Of a DNA stretch of 64,000 nucleotides, positions 47,598-57,772 are shown piece by piece. This DNA comes from Dickeya poaceiphila. GTDB taxonomy: Bacteria; Pseudomonadota; Gammaproteobacteria; Enterobacterales; Enterobacteriaceae. Numbering within the stretch: the first letter of the stretch is position 1; each line of letters opens with the position of its first letter. The notes beneath the pieces were generated by a model. The model searched no databases, was not told the origin of the DNA, and was given only the letters and a program-made list of their open reading frames with translations. The stretch lies in NCBI RefSeq assembly GCF_007858975.2, contig NZ_CP042220.2, positions 3,906,001 to 3,970,000 on the forward strand, written 5' to 3'. Made by a program: the position numbers and the translations under genes.

Positions 47598-49028
47598 TCA
47601 AACCGATGCGTTTGTTCGGGTCGCCGCCGGCGCATCCGCCGCGGACGCGGTGGCCGTTTCTTCCACTGGATCATCAAAGCCCACCACCATCACCAGCCCG
47701 ACAGTCAACACGATAGCCACGCCGCAACCAGCCAGCTCACCAATAAACGACATTGGCGCAGACGGATTGATGGCGTTGATCACCGTCAGTACGCCCGGCA
47801 ATGCAGCGTAGGCGTAATACAGCGAGCCGAACAGGCTGGCGACAACTGCGCCTACCGCGCCGCCGATGCAGCCGCAGATAAAAGGTTTCTTGTAGCGCAG
47901 CGTCACCCCGTAAATAGCCGGTTCAGTGATACCGAAAATCGCCGTGACCCCTGCGGACATCGAACGGGCTTTCAGTTCCCGATTGCGGGTTTTCAAAAAG
48001 CAGCCGAACGCCGCCGCCATTTGGGCAACCACGGCAACGGTCTGGAACGCCTGAAACGAGTCATGACCATTCAGATCAAAGTTAGCCATCACCACCGGCG
48101 TAATGCCCCAGTGCACGCCAAAGATCACGATGATCTGCCACACGCCGCCAATGATGGCTGCCGCCAGCGCCGGAAAGGCGTTAAACAACGCGTTGTAGCC
48201 AGCGGCGATCCCGGTGGCTACCCAGGTACTGGCCGGGCCTATCAACAGCAATGTCAGCGGCACCACAATCACAAAGCAGATCAACGGGGTAAACAGCGCG
48301 CTGACGATATCCGGCAAGCGCTTTTCCACCCAACGTTCCACCCATGCCAGCACCCATACCAGAAACAGCGGCGGCAACACCGACGCGGTATACACCGTTT
48401 TTGCCAGCGGCAGCCCCAGGAGGGTGATTGACTCGCCGGCGGCGATTTTCCCCGCCATTAAGGTCCATTCCGGGTTGATCAACGCGCAGCAACACAGCAT
48501 CGCAATATAGGTGTTGCAGCGAAAATGGCGGGAAGCCGTCAGGGCGATAAACACCGGCAGAAAAGCAAACGGCGTCCAGGACATGAAATTGAGCACACGG
48601 TAGGTGCCGGTCAGCGCAAAACCGGTAGAGAGCTGCTGAATAACGATCAGTATGCCTTGCAGTATCCCTGCCGCGGCCAGAATATATACAATCGGCGCGA
48701 ACACCGCCGACATGGTAGCGATTACCGTATCCAGCACACGTCGGCGGGGGGCTTCATCACGCTTTGCGCCCTCACCAAGTAACGCCGCCATCTGGTGGTA
48801 CACATCCGATACATGTACGCCGATGACGACCTGAAACTGACCCGCGCTTTCCACTACCGCAATCACACCAGGCAGATGCTGAATTCGCGCTTTTGCGTTA
48901 TCAGGCGTTTGCGCCAGTATCAAACGTAGTCGGGTCGCGCAACGGGAAAAATCGACAATATTCGCCTGACCGCCCACTTCCTGCAGAATGCTCTGCGCTA
49001 ATTTCGCATAATCTCTGATCCCTGACAT
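47598..49028 (-). CDS. beta-glucoside PTS transporter EIIBC
   Basis: 476 residues: EIIB domain at ~1-85 with the phosphorylated Cys in FSRCATRLRL, then an EIIC domain with about ten TM helices (~105-455). There is no EIIA domain, unlike BglF, but as in AscF/ArbF-like variants, so phosphate must come from another EIIA, probably Crr. Imports and phosphorylates a beta-glucoside for the adjacent GH1 enzyme. The regulator gene is not in the window. Confidence 0.93.
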   Translation of the reverse strand: MSGIRDYAKLAQSILQEVGGQANIVDFSRCATRLRLILAQTPDNAKARIQHLPGVIAVVESAGQFQVVIGVHVSDVYHQMAALLGEGAKRDEAPRRRVLDTVIATMSAVFAPIVYILAAAGILQGILIVIQQLSTGFALTGTYRVLNFMSWTPFAFLPVFIALTASRHFRCNTYIAMLCCCALINPEWTLMAGKIAAGESITLLGLPLAKTVYTASVLPPLFLVWVLAWVERWVEKRLPDIVSALFTPLICFVIVVPLTLLLIGPASTWVATGIAAGYNALFNAFPALAAAIIGGVWQIIVIFGVHWGITPVVMANFDLNGHDSFQAFQTVAVVAQMAAAFGCFLKTRNRELKARSMSAGVTAIFGITEPAIYGVTLRYKKPFICGCIGGAVGAVVASLFGSLYYAYAALPGVLTVINAINPSAPMSFIGELAGCGVAIVLTVGLVMVVGFDDPVEETATASAADAPAATRTNASV

Positions 49029-49098
49029 GACGCCACCTTATATGTTGGTATTCGGTAACCACGTTGTCGTTCGGCCACATTTGTCGTTCGACTAAAAA

Positions 49099-49149
49099 TG
49101 AAACCGGTTTCAGACTGCATGAAAGCCGTGATTACTGCAACCGGTTTCA
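49099..49149 (-). promoter_or_regulatory. two LacI-type operators upstream of the PTS gene
   Basis: TGAAACCGGTTTCA (49099-49112) is a perfect palindrome and TGCAACCGGTTTCA (49136-49149) differs at one position; centres are 37 bp apart. The palindrome equals the operator I recall for AscG of E. coli. The remaining 49150-49415 has no convincing gene, only a GCCGCAT/ATGCGGC hairpin (49296-49311). Confidence 0.75.
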
Positions 49150-49415
49150 TTACACCTCACGCTGGTTTTACGGGCGGGATCACATCCTATATAACGCGAA
49201 TAGCAAGGGAGACAACAGGAAAAACGAAGGAGGTCAAAACTCCGCAGAAGGCTGTCGGCAAACCGGCATGGAATACGAGGCGATTATAGGCATATGCCGC
49301 ATCCATGCGGCGCATCGGCAAAGTTGTTTGCCTCAGCTCGGCATTTTAAGCCGTAGTCCCTTTCAACTTGCACACAAGTGGTTTATCAGCAAGACAAAAA
49401 AATAAAAACAGTCAC

Positions 49416-49892
<477 letters not shown>

Positions 49893-50060
49893 TTAAATAA
49901 TTCAAATAAATTGAAACAATGTTTTGATTGTTTATACTCCTGTCAACATCGGCCCGCCAGTCAACGATAGTAAAAAAGTGATCCGAACGATGCGTTTTCT
50001 CTTTCGATGAAACACATCCCGCAACCGATTGCCCACCGCGAAAAGACAGCATTTTTCTGC

Positions 50061-50088
50061 TTGAATTCACCTCTTCGGCGCGTATAAT
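50061..50088 (+). promoter_or_regulatory. pyrLBI promoter
   Basis: TTGAAT (50061-50066) and TATAAT (50083-50088) separated by 16 bp. The start near 50095 gives a short leader before pyrL. Confidence 0.7.
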
Positions 50089-50113
50089 TCCGAACAATTT
50101 GCCGGGAGGGAAC

Positions 50114-50224
50114 ATGTTTAACGCTGCCGTTTTTGTGGGTGCCGCACCGCAACTGCCTGTTGGCAGCATGACAGCGTTTTTCCTTCCGTTACCTGATCGA
50201 TTTATAAAAAAAGCCCCTCGTTGA
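50114..50224 (+). CDS. pyrL: pyrBI operon leader peptide
   Basis: 36 residues (MFNAAVFVGAAPQLPVGSMT to FIKKAPR) with a GGGAGG ribosome site. Its stop falls inside the attenuator hairpin and the preceding mRNA has U-rich runs (TTTTTCCTTCC), as needed for UTP-sensitive attenuation: slow transcription at low UTP keeps the ribosome close to polymerase and blocks the hairpin. Confidence 0.9.
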   Translation: MFNAAVFVGAAPQLPVGSMTAFFLPLPDRFIKKAPR

Positions 50225-50239
50225 GGGGCTTTTTTTTGT
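50207..50239 (+). terminator. pyrBI attenuator
   Basis: AAAAAAGCCCCTC-GTT-GAGGGGCTTTTTTTT overlaps the end of pyrL and precedes pyrB. Classic UTP-controlled attenuator of aspartate transcarbamoylase genes. Confidence 0.93.
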
Positions 50240-50296
50240 CTGTCGCCACAGCCATTCCGTTTGTTTACCGGCCATAACCGAGGGGAGCATAGCCAC

Positions 50297-51232
50297 ATGG
50301 TCAATCCGCTATATAAAAGACACATCATCTCAATCAACGATCTCAGCCGGGACGATTTGGAACTGACACTGAAGGTGGCGGCCAGCCTGAAGGCTCATCC
50401 GCAGCCGGAACTGCTGAAGCACAAAGTGATTGCCAGCTGTTTCTTTGAAGCATCCACCCGTACCCGTTTGTCGTTTGAAACCGCCATTCATCGGTTAGGG
50501 GCCTGCGTCGTTGGGTTTGCCGACAGCAGCAATACCTCGCTTGGCAAGAAAGGCGAGACGTTGTCAGATACCATTTCAGTCATCAGCAACTATGTGGACG
50601 CCATCGTAATGCGCCACCCGCAGGAAGGCGCTGCACGGCTGGCGACCGAGTTCTCCGGCGGTGTACCGGTGCTTAATGCCGGCGATGGCGCCAATCAACA
50701 TCCATCCCAGACGCTGCTGGACCTGTTTACCATTCAGGAAACCCAGGGGCGCTTGAACAATATGAATATCGCCATGGTAGGCGACCTGAAGTATGGCCGC
50801 ACCGTGCATTCGCTGACCCAGGCTCTGGCCAAGTTCGACGGCAACCGTTTCTACTTCATCTCCCCGGACGCGCTGGCGATGCCGGATTACATCCTCAATA
50901 TGCTGCAAGAAAAAAACATCCCCTACAGTCTGCACACCAGCATCGAGGAAGTGGCGCCACAACTGGATATTCTGTATATGACCCGCGTACAGAAAGAACG
51001 GCTGGACCCGTCGGAGTACATCAACATCAAGTCGCAGTTTATTCTGCGCGCCGCTGACCTCGGTAACGCCCGCGACAATCTGAAAGTGCTGCACCCGCTG
51101 CCGCGCATTGATGAAATCACCACAGATGTGGACAGCACGCCCTACGCCTACTACTTCCAACAGGCAGGCAACGGCATTTACGCGCGTCAGGCTCTGCTGG
51201 CGTTGGTATTGAACAGCGAACTGGTTCTGTGA
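50297..51232 (+). CDS. pyrB: aspartate carbamoyltransferase catalytic subunit
   Basis: 311 residues, the E. coli length ([20 protein letters not shown]). Carbamoyl-phosphate motif [11 protein letters not shown] and HPLPRIDEI are present. It catalyses the committed step of pyrimidine synthesis. Forms the dodecamer with PyrI and is followed by pyrI after 16 nt. Regulated by the attenuator just upstream. Confidence 0.98.
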   Translation: MVNPLYKRHIISINDLSRDDLELTLKVAASLKAHPQPELLKHKVIASCFFEASTRTRLSFETAIHRLGACVVGFADSSNTSLGKKGETLSDTISVISNYVDAIVMRHPQEGAARLATEFSGGVPVLNAGDGANQHPSQTLLDLFTIQETQGRLNNMNIAMVGDLKYGRTVHSLTQALAKFDGNRFYFISPDALAMPDYILNMLQEKNIPYSLHTSIEEVAPQLDILYMTRVQKERLDPSEYINIKSQFILRAADLGNARDNLKVLHPLPRIDEITTDVDSTPYAYYFQQAGNGIYARQALLALVLNSELVL

Positions 51233-51248
51233 GAGAGGAACAGACAAC

Positions 51249-51713
51249 ATGACTCACGACAATAAATTACAGGTAGAAGCCATCAAACGCGGCACCGTGA
51301 TCGACCATATTCCGGCACAGATTGGCTTCAAATTACTGACGCTATTCAAGCTGACCGCCACCGATCAGCGCATTACCATTGGACTCAACCTGCCCTCCAG
51401 GCATCTGGGCCGCAAAGATCTCATCAAGATTGAAAACATCTTTCTGACCGAAGAACAGGCCAACCAACTGGCGATGTACGCACCGCAAGCCACCGTCAAT
51501 CAGATTGACAATTATGAAGTGGTGCGCAAGCTGCACCCGCAATTGCCGTCACACATCGAAGGCGTCCTGACTTGCCCCAACACCAACTGCATCAGCCGTA
51601 GCGAACCTGTCAGTTCATCCTTCGGCGTAAAACAGCGCGGCGATGATGTGCAACTGAAGTGTAAATACTGCGAGAAAGAGTTTGAGCGCCAGGCCGTGTT
51701 GAACAGCCATTGA
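51249..51713 (+). CDS. pyrI: aspartate carbamoyltransferase regulatory subunit
   Basis: 154 residues: N-terminal nucleotide-binding domain ([20 protein letters not shown]) and C-terminal zinc domain with four Cys (CPNTNC ... CKYC). It binds CTP or ATP allosterically and joins PyrB. GAGAGAGGAAC precedes the start. Confidence 0.98.
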   Translation: MTHDNKLQVEAIKRGTVIDHIPAQIGFKLLTLFKLTATDQRITIGLNLPSRHLGRKDLIKIENIFLTEEQANQLAMYAPQATVNQIDNYEVVRKLHPQLPSHIEGVLTCPNTNCISRSEPVSSSFGVKQRGDDVQLKCKYCEKEFERQAVLNSH

Positions 51714-51827
51714 TACGCGGCGGCCATCAGTAAAACGCCGTCGATTGGCTTGCAGCATTGGCCTGACGGCGAGCTTTTTGGAATAATGCCGAAAGTCGCA
51801 TCGTTTCAGACACAATCAGGAGAAAAT

Positions 51828-52214
51828 ATGTCACGCATTATCAGCACAGAACAGGCTCCAGCCGCCATCGGCCCTTATGTTCAGGGCGTTGACCTGGGCA
51901 GCATGATCATCACCTCCGGTCAGATCCCGGTAGACCCGAAAACCGGTCTGGTGCCGGACGACATCACCGCGCAGGCTCGCCAGTCGCTGGCAAACGTGAA
52001 AGCCATCGTGGAAGCGGCCGATCTGAAAGTAAGCAACATCGTCAAAACCACCGTGTTCGTAAAAGATCTGAACGACTTCGCCACAGTGAACGCCGCCTAT
52101 GAAGCGTTCTTCACCGAGCATAACGCGCCGTTTCCGGCCCGCTCTTGTGTGGAAGTGGCGCGCCTGCCGAAAGACGTGAAGATCGAGATCGAAGCTATCG
52201 CGGTACGCAGCTAG
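51828..52214 (+). CDS. ridA: 2-iminobutanoate/2-iminopropanoate deaminase RidA
   Basis: 128 residues, RidA/YjgF length. ATG 51828 follows CAGGAGAAAAT. Key Arg lies in PARSCVEVARLP, and the fold-defining SGQIPVDPKTG and NAPFPARSC segments are present. It hydrolyses reactive enamine/imine products of threonine dehydratase. Downstream of pyrI as in E. coli. Confidence 0.97.
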   Translation: MSRIISTEQAPAAIGPYVQGVDLGSMIITSGQIPVDPKTGLVPDDITAQARQSLANVKAIVEAADLKVSNIVKTTVFVKDLNDFATVNAAYEAFFTEHNAPFPARSCVEVARLPKDVKIEIEAIAVRS

Positions 52215-52270
52215 TCCCCGTCAGCATTGCAGCAGCGACGACAGATTGCGAATATCCTCATTGCTTCATA

Positions 52271-52302
52271 GAAAACCCCGGTTTAATGCCGGGGTGATTT
52301 TT
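52271..52302 (+). terminator. terminator after ridA
   Basis: ACCCCGG-TTTAATG-CCGGGGT followed by GATTTTTG. The rest of 52303-52643 is AT-rich with no recognisable gene. Confidence 0.75.
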
Positions 52303-52643
52303 GATCTGACCCGCTGATTTTTTCTGCTGCCAAAAATCTTTTTCCTGAATTACTGCCAGACCAGATGCTGTTTTACCCCGTAAATAACAGCACAGTCAGT
52401 TATAATAAAAACAACGGTATTTATTTCGGCCCGCTGAATAGCTCAACTATTTATATCGTTACTCTATTAACTAACGAAGTTTTGCTCAGTAAACTCACAT
52501 AAAAAAAATTTCTACGATACAAAACATCTGCTTTTAACGCTGCCATAAGATAAACCAATGTAGGAAAATTCCTATATATCAGCAGGGAAATATTAGCGTT
52601 AATCTCGTGCCAACATGAAATCAAACACGAGAGACGATATATC

Positions 52644-53144
52644 ATGAGCGTGATAAAAACACAGGCAAAAAATATCAGAACCCTCCCAACCCATAAGTTC
52701 AAACCCAATTTAATTGAGCGTATCGCAATAGCCGAGGCGCTATCCTATGAATATTTATCTCTTTTACCTTTAGCCAACACACTCATTAGCAAAGAGATAT
52801 CCATATCATGGAAGGAAGTTATTATTTTTATGGGTGATGATAATATTAATTTCACAATTAAAAATATTGGAAAATATAAAGTAGAAGGAGTGATAACCTC
52901 ATCACATGGTTATTTTGATGAGATTTCATCATCTACAGAAAAAAGAAAAATAACTTTACATCGCCTGCCTCTAAACAAAAAAATTTCTTATAAAAAAAAC
53001 AGTAACGTATGGTGTTTTTGTTTGCCAGGGAAAATGTACAACAGCAAGTTAGATATTTATGGAAAATGGCGAGATGGTTTATATGAACATTTAAACCGTA
53101 TTATGACTGGTTTTTTGCACACAAGAAAAGCTACCGTATTCTAA
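52644..53144 (+). CDS. hypothetical protein upstream of the isopentenyltransferase gene (possible pre-etz counterpart)
   Basis: 166 residues, AT-rich codons, GAGAGACG-type ribosome site before ATG 52644. No family recognised; the protein is soluble with a Lys-rich middle and a C-terminal WCFCLPGKMYNSKLDIYGKW segment. In gall-forming Pantoea the cytokinin gene etz is preceded by a ~169-residue frame (pre-etz). Size and position match, but I cannot compare sequences. The gap to the next gene is 478 bp. Confidence 0.6.
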   Translation: MSVIKTQAKNIRTLPTHKFKPNLIERIAIAEALSYEYLSLLPLANTLISKEISISWKEVIIFMGDDNINFTIKNIGKYKVEGVITSSHGYFDEISSSTEKRKITLHRLPLNKKISYKKNSNVWCFCLPGKMYNSKLDIYGKWRDGLYEHLNRIMTGFLHTRKATVF

Positions 53145-53326
53145 ATATTCGTGCTGCCGGGCAGATGGTCGGCATGTTGAACAACGCCACGCATTGGTCC
53201 CTTTAGGGCAAGGCTGATTCGAGCCTTGTCACGCGGCAAGTGAGTGGCAAATTCGTTGGGCACGAATGTGACCAGCCAACGGCTGGCCTCCGGTGATAGT
53301 CCGGTAATAGACAGGCTGTCTCTCAT
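53141..53326 (-). CDS. small frame of unknown function
   Basis: 61 residues (MRDSLSITGLSPEASRWLVT ...), GC-richer than its neighbours and more core-like in codon use, so it may be a remnant of a resident gene cut by the AT-rich cytokinin block. No motif recognised. The remaining 53327-53622 holds nothing I can assign. Confidence 0.25.
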   Translation of the reverse strand: MRDSLSITGLSPEASRWLVTFVPNEFATHLPRDKARISLALKGPMRGVVQHADHLPGSTNI

Positions 53327-53622
53327 TTCATCCCGATGAGCTTATTACTCAGACCAGTGATTCTGGCGAGCGACAACGCTGCCGGAAGCAGCCTCACAGA
53401 GGCAAGGCACAAGGATGTGCCGAGTAATACCTGCAATGTAAAGTATGGCGGGTATAACGCAGCGAATCTCCGCTGATTGACATAACAAGAACCTAATCGA
53501 CTTACATCGTTTTAAACGTTACTGACAAAAAACAGCACCACAGGGCCGAGGAATCCAGCCAGCGCACTAGCGTGCCTGAAATATGGCGGATATATCAGAT
53601 AGAATTGTCTAAAGGAGAGCAT

Positions 53623-54342
53623 ATGAATACGGTACTTTATCTTTTGTGGGGTGTGACATCCATGGGAAAAACATCCTATTCAGTCATGCTTGCAAAAAAA
53701 TATGGTTTACCTGTGATTGCACTGGACAGGTTTCAAGGGTATCCAGAGATTATGACCGGGAGTGGCGCGCCTGACCATAGTGAATTACAGGGGACAGAAA
53801 GGATATATATTACCCCATCAAGAAATCTGATTGAAAAGGTTGTATCTCCGGAGGAGGCTCATCATATTCTTAAACAAAAAACATCCATATCATTAGCAAA
53901 ACACCCAAGTATTATCATTGAAGGCGGCTCAGTATCATTACTGAAAAACATGATCTCTGATTATTACTGGACATCTTTCTCATGGCGAATAAAAAAATTC
54001 CTCATCCCATCCCAAAAAGATTTTATCGAAAGAGCAAAAAAAAGAGTATCCATGATGGTCTATCCTAAAAACGACAGACCCTCAATACTACAAGAAACCA
54101 GTATTTTCTTTAGGAAACATCATACCGTGGAACCATTAGCAGATATTGATGGCTATCGTATAATAATTCAGTACTGTAAGGAAAATAATATAAATTATGA
54201 TTCTCTTGATAAACTCCCGGACCATGAAAAAGATAATATAACTAATCTGATTACACATGAGTATTATGAACATGCCTTATGGCAGGAAAAGAGCTTCCCT
54301 GGGTTCCCTCCTTCATGGTCATGGGTAATGTTACAGGATTAA
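53623..54342 (+). CDS. ipt: adenylate isopentenyltransferase (cytokinin synthase, Ipt/Tzs/Etz-type)
   Basis: 239 residues from ATG 53623 (AAAGGAGAGCAT upstream). The P-loop-like N terminus YLLWGVTSMGKTSYS equals the GPTxxGKT region of bacterial Ipt, followed by LPVIALDRFQGYPEIMTGSG, ELQGTERIYI, IIIEGGSVSLL and the HEYYEHALWQEKSFP end. These match Agrobacterium Ipt/Tzs along the whole length. It joins dimethylallyl (or hydroxymethylbutenyl) diphosphate to AMP, the first step to isopentenyladenine/zeatin cytokinins. It is AT-rich against a GC-rich core, so it is likely acquired. No log-type riboside hydrolase is nearby. Confidence 0.88.
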   Translation: MNTVLYLLWGVTSMGKTSYSVMLAKKYGLPVIALDRFQGYPEIMTGSGAPDHSELQGTERIYITPSRNLIEKVVSPEEAHHILKQKTSISLAKHPSIIIEGGSVSLLKNMISDYYWTSFSWRIKKFLIPSQKDFIERAKKRVSMMVYPKNDRPSILQETSIFFRKHHTVEPLADIDGYRIIIQYCKENNINYDSLDKLPDHEKDNITNLITHEYYEHALWQEKSFPGFPPSWSWVMLQD

Positions 54343-54412
54343 CCCTTCAAATATTCTGGTCATCATAATCTGGCAGCGCTTCGCTTCATCACCTCGCTAT
54401 AGCGCAACCTTC

Positions 54413-54447
54413 AGGATAATTTGCACCACCATGGTGCGAATTATCCT
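54413..54447. repeat. large inverted repeat after the isopentenyltransferase gene
   Basis: AGGATAATTTGCACCA and TGGTGCGAATTATCCT pair over 16 bp (one G-T) around CCA. The following T-tract is short. It may be a terminator or the edge of an inserted block. Confidence 0.6.
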
Positions 54448-54538
54448 TATTCTTAGCGATAAGTAGCTCATTTACCACGCTGGCACGCTTCCTGCATTTC
54501 CGTTGTATCCTCCCTCAAACGGAATGCAAAGGATGACA

Positions 54539-55978
54539 ATGATAAAAATGACGCTTCCGACCGCGCCTTACTACGATGAAATGCTCAACGCAGAAGGCAG
54601 GCAACGCCAGCACTACGACGCTTACTGGCAATGGTTGCAGCAGACCGACCAGTACGCTATCCGCCAGAAGAAAGAGCAGGCGGAATTACTGTTTCACCGG
54701 GTGGGAATTACTTTTAATGTCTACGGCGAAGAAGGCGGCACCGAACGCCTGATCCCCTTTGACAGTGTGCCGCGCATTATTCCAGCTCATGAATGGAAAA
54801 TGCTGGACCTCGGCATTCGCCAGCGGGTCAAGGCGCTCAACGCCTTCCTTTATGATATCTATCACCAGCAGCACATTCTCAACGCCGGCATCGTTCCCCG
54901 TGAACAGGTACTGGCCAACGACCAATACCAGCCTTGTATGCAGGGTATTGATCTGCATAACAACATCTATGCGCACATCACCGGTATCGATATGGTGCGC
55001 AATAGCGACGGTCACTATTACGTACTGGAAGACAACCTGCGCACACCATCCGGGGTTTCCTACATGCTGGAGAACCGCAAAATGATGATGCGCCTCTATC
55101 CGGACCTGTTCGCCAGCCAACACATTGCGCCGGTGGAGCGTTACCCCAGTTATTTGTTGCAGACGCTGCGGGAAAGCACCCACATTGACGACCCAACGGT
55201 GGTAGTGATGACGCCGGGCCGCTTCAACAGCGCCTACTTCGAGCACAGCTTCCTCGCCCAACAAATGGGGGTAGAACTGGTGGAAAGCGCGGATCTGTTT
55301 GTCAAAGAAGGCGCCGTGTATATGCGCACCACCGAAGGTCCGTGCCGGGTAGATGTCATCTATCGTCGCATTGACGATGCCTTTCTTGACCCGCTGGCGT
55401 TCCGTGCCGATTCGATGCTCGGCGTGCCAGGATTGCTGTCGGTATACCGCGCAGGCGGCGTGGTACTGGCGAATGCAATCGGTACCGGCGTGGCAGATGA
55501 CAAATCCATCTACCCTTACGTACCGGAGATGATCCGTTTTTACCTGTCTGAGGAGCCTATTCTCGGCAATATCCCCACCTGGCAGTGCCGCAAACCGGAC
55601 GATCTCAGCTACGTGCTGGCCCATCTCGACAGCATGGTGGTGAAAGAGGTCCACGGCGCAGGAGGCTACGGTATGTTGGTCGGTCCCAAATCCACCCGCC
55701 AGCAAATCGACGATTTCCGTCAACGGCTGCTGGCCAACCCCGGCAACTACATCGCTCAGGATACGCTGGCGCTCTCCACCTGCCCGACATTCGTCGAGGA
55801 AGGACTGGCCCCGCGTCATATCGACCTGCGCCCGTTTGTGCTGTATGGCGAGGAGATCCGGCTGGTACCCGGCGGTCTGACCCGCGTAGCACTGACGGAA
55901 GGCTCGCTGGTGGTGAATTCCTCGCAAGGCGGCGGCACTAAAGACACCTGGGTGATGGAGGAGGACGAATCATGCTAA
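54539..55978 (+). CDS. circularly permuted ATP-grasp protein
   Basis: 479 residues from ATG 54539 (AAAGGA upstream). Matches the CP_ATPgrasp_2 family: NAFLYDIYHQQHILNAGIVP, YYVLEDNLRTPSGVSYMLEN and VVKEVHGAGGYGMLVGP (ATP site). These enzymes probably make amide bonds to a peptide or protein; the real substrate is unknown. First gene of a four-gene operon: it overlaps the alpha-E gene by 7 nt. Such operons also encode a transglutaminase and the Anbu protease. Confidence 0.9.
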   Translation: MIKMTLPTAPYYDEMLNAEGRQRQHYDAYWQWLQQTDQYAIRQKKEQAELLFHRVGITFNVYGEEGGTERLIPFDSVPRIIPAHEWKMLDLGIRQRVKALNAFLYDIYHQQHILNAGIVPREQVLANDQYQPCMQGIDLHNNIYAHITGIDMVRNSDGHYYVLEDNLRTPSGVSYMLENRKMMMRLYPDLFASQHIAPVERYPSYLLQTLRESTHIDDPTVVVMTPGRFNSAYFEHSFLAQQMGVELVESADLFVKEGAVYMRTTEGPCRVDVIYRRIDDAFLDPLAFRADSMLGVPGLLSVYRAGGVVLANAIGTGVADDKSIYPYVPEMIRFYLSEEPILGNIPTWQCRKPDDLSYVLAHLDSMVVKEVHGAGGYGMLVGPKSTRQQIDDFRQRLLANPGNYIAQDTLALSTCPTFVEEGLAPRHIDLRPFVLYGEEIRLVPGGLTRVALTEGSLVVNSSQGGGTKDTWVMEEDESC

Positions 55979-56901
55979 GCCGTACTGCCAGCGAACTTTA
56001 CTGGATGGCCCGTTATCTGGAACGGGCAGAGAGCGTCGCCCGCGTGCTGGACGTCACCTACAAACTGTCGATGATGCCGCGCCACAGCCAGCAGCAGCAT
56101 GATCTGGCGCTGCCGCTCAACCTGACGTTCACCCATGATCTGTTTCAGCAGCGCTACGCCCGCTTCACCATGAACAATCTGCTGAACTTCTTCGCATTGG
56201 ATAGCCATAACCCCAGCAGCATCTACAGTTGCATCGAAATGGCGTGGAACAATGCGCACGCGGTGCGTGGCAGCCTGTCATCCGAGGTGTGGGAGTGCAT
56301 CAACACCACCCGCATCGACATCCGCAATCTGCGCCAGTCCGGTGTTGATAAGATAGGCATCGACGCCTTTTTCGACTGGGTGAAAGAGCGCGCGCATCTG
56401 TTTCGCGGCGCGATGTTCGGCACCCTGCTGCGTAACGACGCCCAATGTTTTATTCGTATCGGTACCTTGATCGAACGGTCGTTCGCTACCGCCCAGCTAC
56501 TGACCATCAAGGATCAGCAACTCAATAACGACCTGGACCCGGTGCGCGAATACTACCGGCTCGATACCCTGCTGCGTGCGGTGAGCGCCCGCGAAGCCTA
56601 CCACAGCATCTATCGCCAGCCCATCAGCCGGGAAACCGTCACCGAACTGCTGGTATTGCGCAATGACGTACCGCGTTCGCTACATGCCTGCGTGGGCGAT
56701 CTGGTGCAACAACTGGAGATGATCGGCAGCGAAAGAGCACGCATCCCACAGCGGCTGGCGCATCTGCTGCACGTAGAACTGCGCTTCGGTTCGCTCGACG
56801 ACATACTGGCCGATGACCTGCAACACTACCTCAACCGTTTCCTCACCAAAATCAACGAACTGGCTGACAGTATTCGTCATACCTATCTGGAGGCGCTATG
56901 A
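55972..56901 (+). CDS. alpha-E domain protein
   Basis: 309 residues, almost all-helical, starting MLSRTASELYWMARYLERAE, the hallmark of alpha-E proteins. Partner of the ATP-grasp enzyme (often fused to it). ATGA overlap with the transglutaminase gene shows coupling. Function in the pair is not known; a peptide ligase scaffold is one view. Confidence 0.92.
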   Translation: MLSRTASELYWMARYLERAESVARVLDVTYKLSMMPRHSQQQHDLALPLNLTFTHDLFQQRYARFTMNNLLNFFALDSHNPSSIYSCIEMAWNNAHAVRGSLSSEVWECINTTRIDIRNLRQSGVDKIGIDAFFDWVKERAHLFRGAMFGTLLRNDAQCFIRIGTLIERSFATAQLLTIKDQQLNNDLDPVREYYRLDTLLRAVSAREAYHSIYRQPISRETVTELLVLRNDVPRSLHACVGDLVQQLEMIGSERARIPQRLAHLLHVELRFGSLDDILADDLQHYLNRFLTKINELADSIRHTYLEAL

Positions 56902-57716
56902 AACTGACCATCAATCACCTGACCCACTATCGTTACGATGAAGAGGTGAAATTCAGCACCCAGTACCTGCGACTGACGCCGCAAAGCTCTGCCCGCCAGC
57001 ATATTCGGGAGTGGAAACTGACGCTGCCCACGCCCGCCGTCGCCACCACCGATGCTTACGGCAATCTGATGCATGTGTTGACGCTGGATAACCCGCATCA
57101 CGATATTCTGATCCACGCTCAGGGTGTGGTGGAAATCGCCGATAATGCAGAAGAGACATGGGAGGGGGAGGATGGACTGTCACCACTGGTGTTTTTACGC
57201 AGCACTGCGCTGACTGAAGCGGATGAGGCGATCCGGACCTTCGCCCAGCGCTATTATCAGGAAGCTGACCCCGTCAGCAGCCTGGAAACGTTGATGGCGG
57301 AATTACAGCTGAAAATGCCGTATACTCCCGGCGCAACGCAAGTGCAAGATACGGCCTGCGTCGCGTTTGCCAAAGGCAAAGGTGTTTGTCAGGATCACAC
57401 CCATGTATTTCTGGCCTGCTGCCGCAGCCTGCGCATTCCAGCGCGTTACGTCAGCGGTTATGTCTATAGCCGGGATACCACGCATGTCGCTATGCACGCC
57501 TGGGCTGAGGTGTGGCTCAACGAGCGCTGGCACAGTTTTGACATCACCAACAACACCCGCAAGCTCAATCAGCATTTGCGCCTTGCGGTAGGGATGGATT
57601 ATCTGGATGCCTGCCCGGTGCGCGGCAGCCGCCTTGGCGGCGGATGTGAAGAGATGTTCTCAGAGGCGGCGGTAAGCCTGTTCGTACGCCAGCAACAGGT
57701 GCAACAGCAGCAGTGA
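56898..57716 (+). CDS. transglutaminase-like cysteine protease
   Basis: 272 residues: beta-rich N-terminal domain (MKLTINHLTHYRYDEEVKFS) and transglutaminase core with Cys in GKGVCQDHTHVFLACC, His in THVAMHAWAEVWL and Asp in HSFDITN. These are the triad residues. Expected to hydrolyse or form amide bonds in the same pathway. Confidence 0.92.
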   Translation: MKLTINHLTHYRYDEEVKFSTQYLRLTPQSSARQHIREWKLTLPTPAVATTDAYGNLMHVLTLDNPHHDILIHAQGVVEIADNAEETWEGEDGLSPLVFLRSTALTEADEAIRTFAQRYYQEADPVSSLETLMAELQLKMPYTPGATQVQDTACVAFAKGKGVCQDHTHVFLACCRSLRIPARYVSGYVYSRDTTHVAMHAWAEVWLNERWHSFDITNNTRKLNQHLRLAVGMDYLDACPVRGSRLGGGCEEMFSEAAVSLFVRQQQVQQQQ

Positions 57717-57772
57717 CGAGAACGATGGTTCCTGTTTTCGTTTAGTCGGTAAAATCGCTAAAAAGGTACTGT

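Noticed and set aside
49064..49405. 113-codon plus-strand frame upstream of the PTS gene
   Set aside because: It covers both operators and the promoter region, has no ribosome site and no recognisable composition.
52451..52708. 85-codon minus-strand frame before the 166-residue gene
   Set aside because: It overlaps the start of the plus-strand gene and consists of low-complexity AT-rich sequence.
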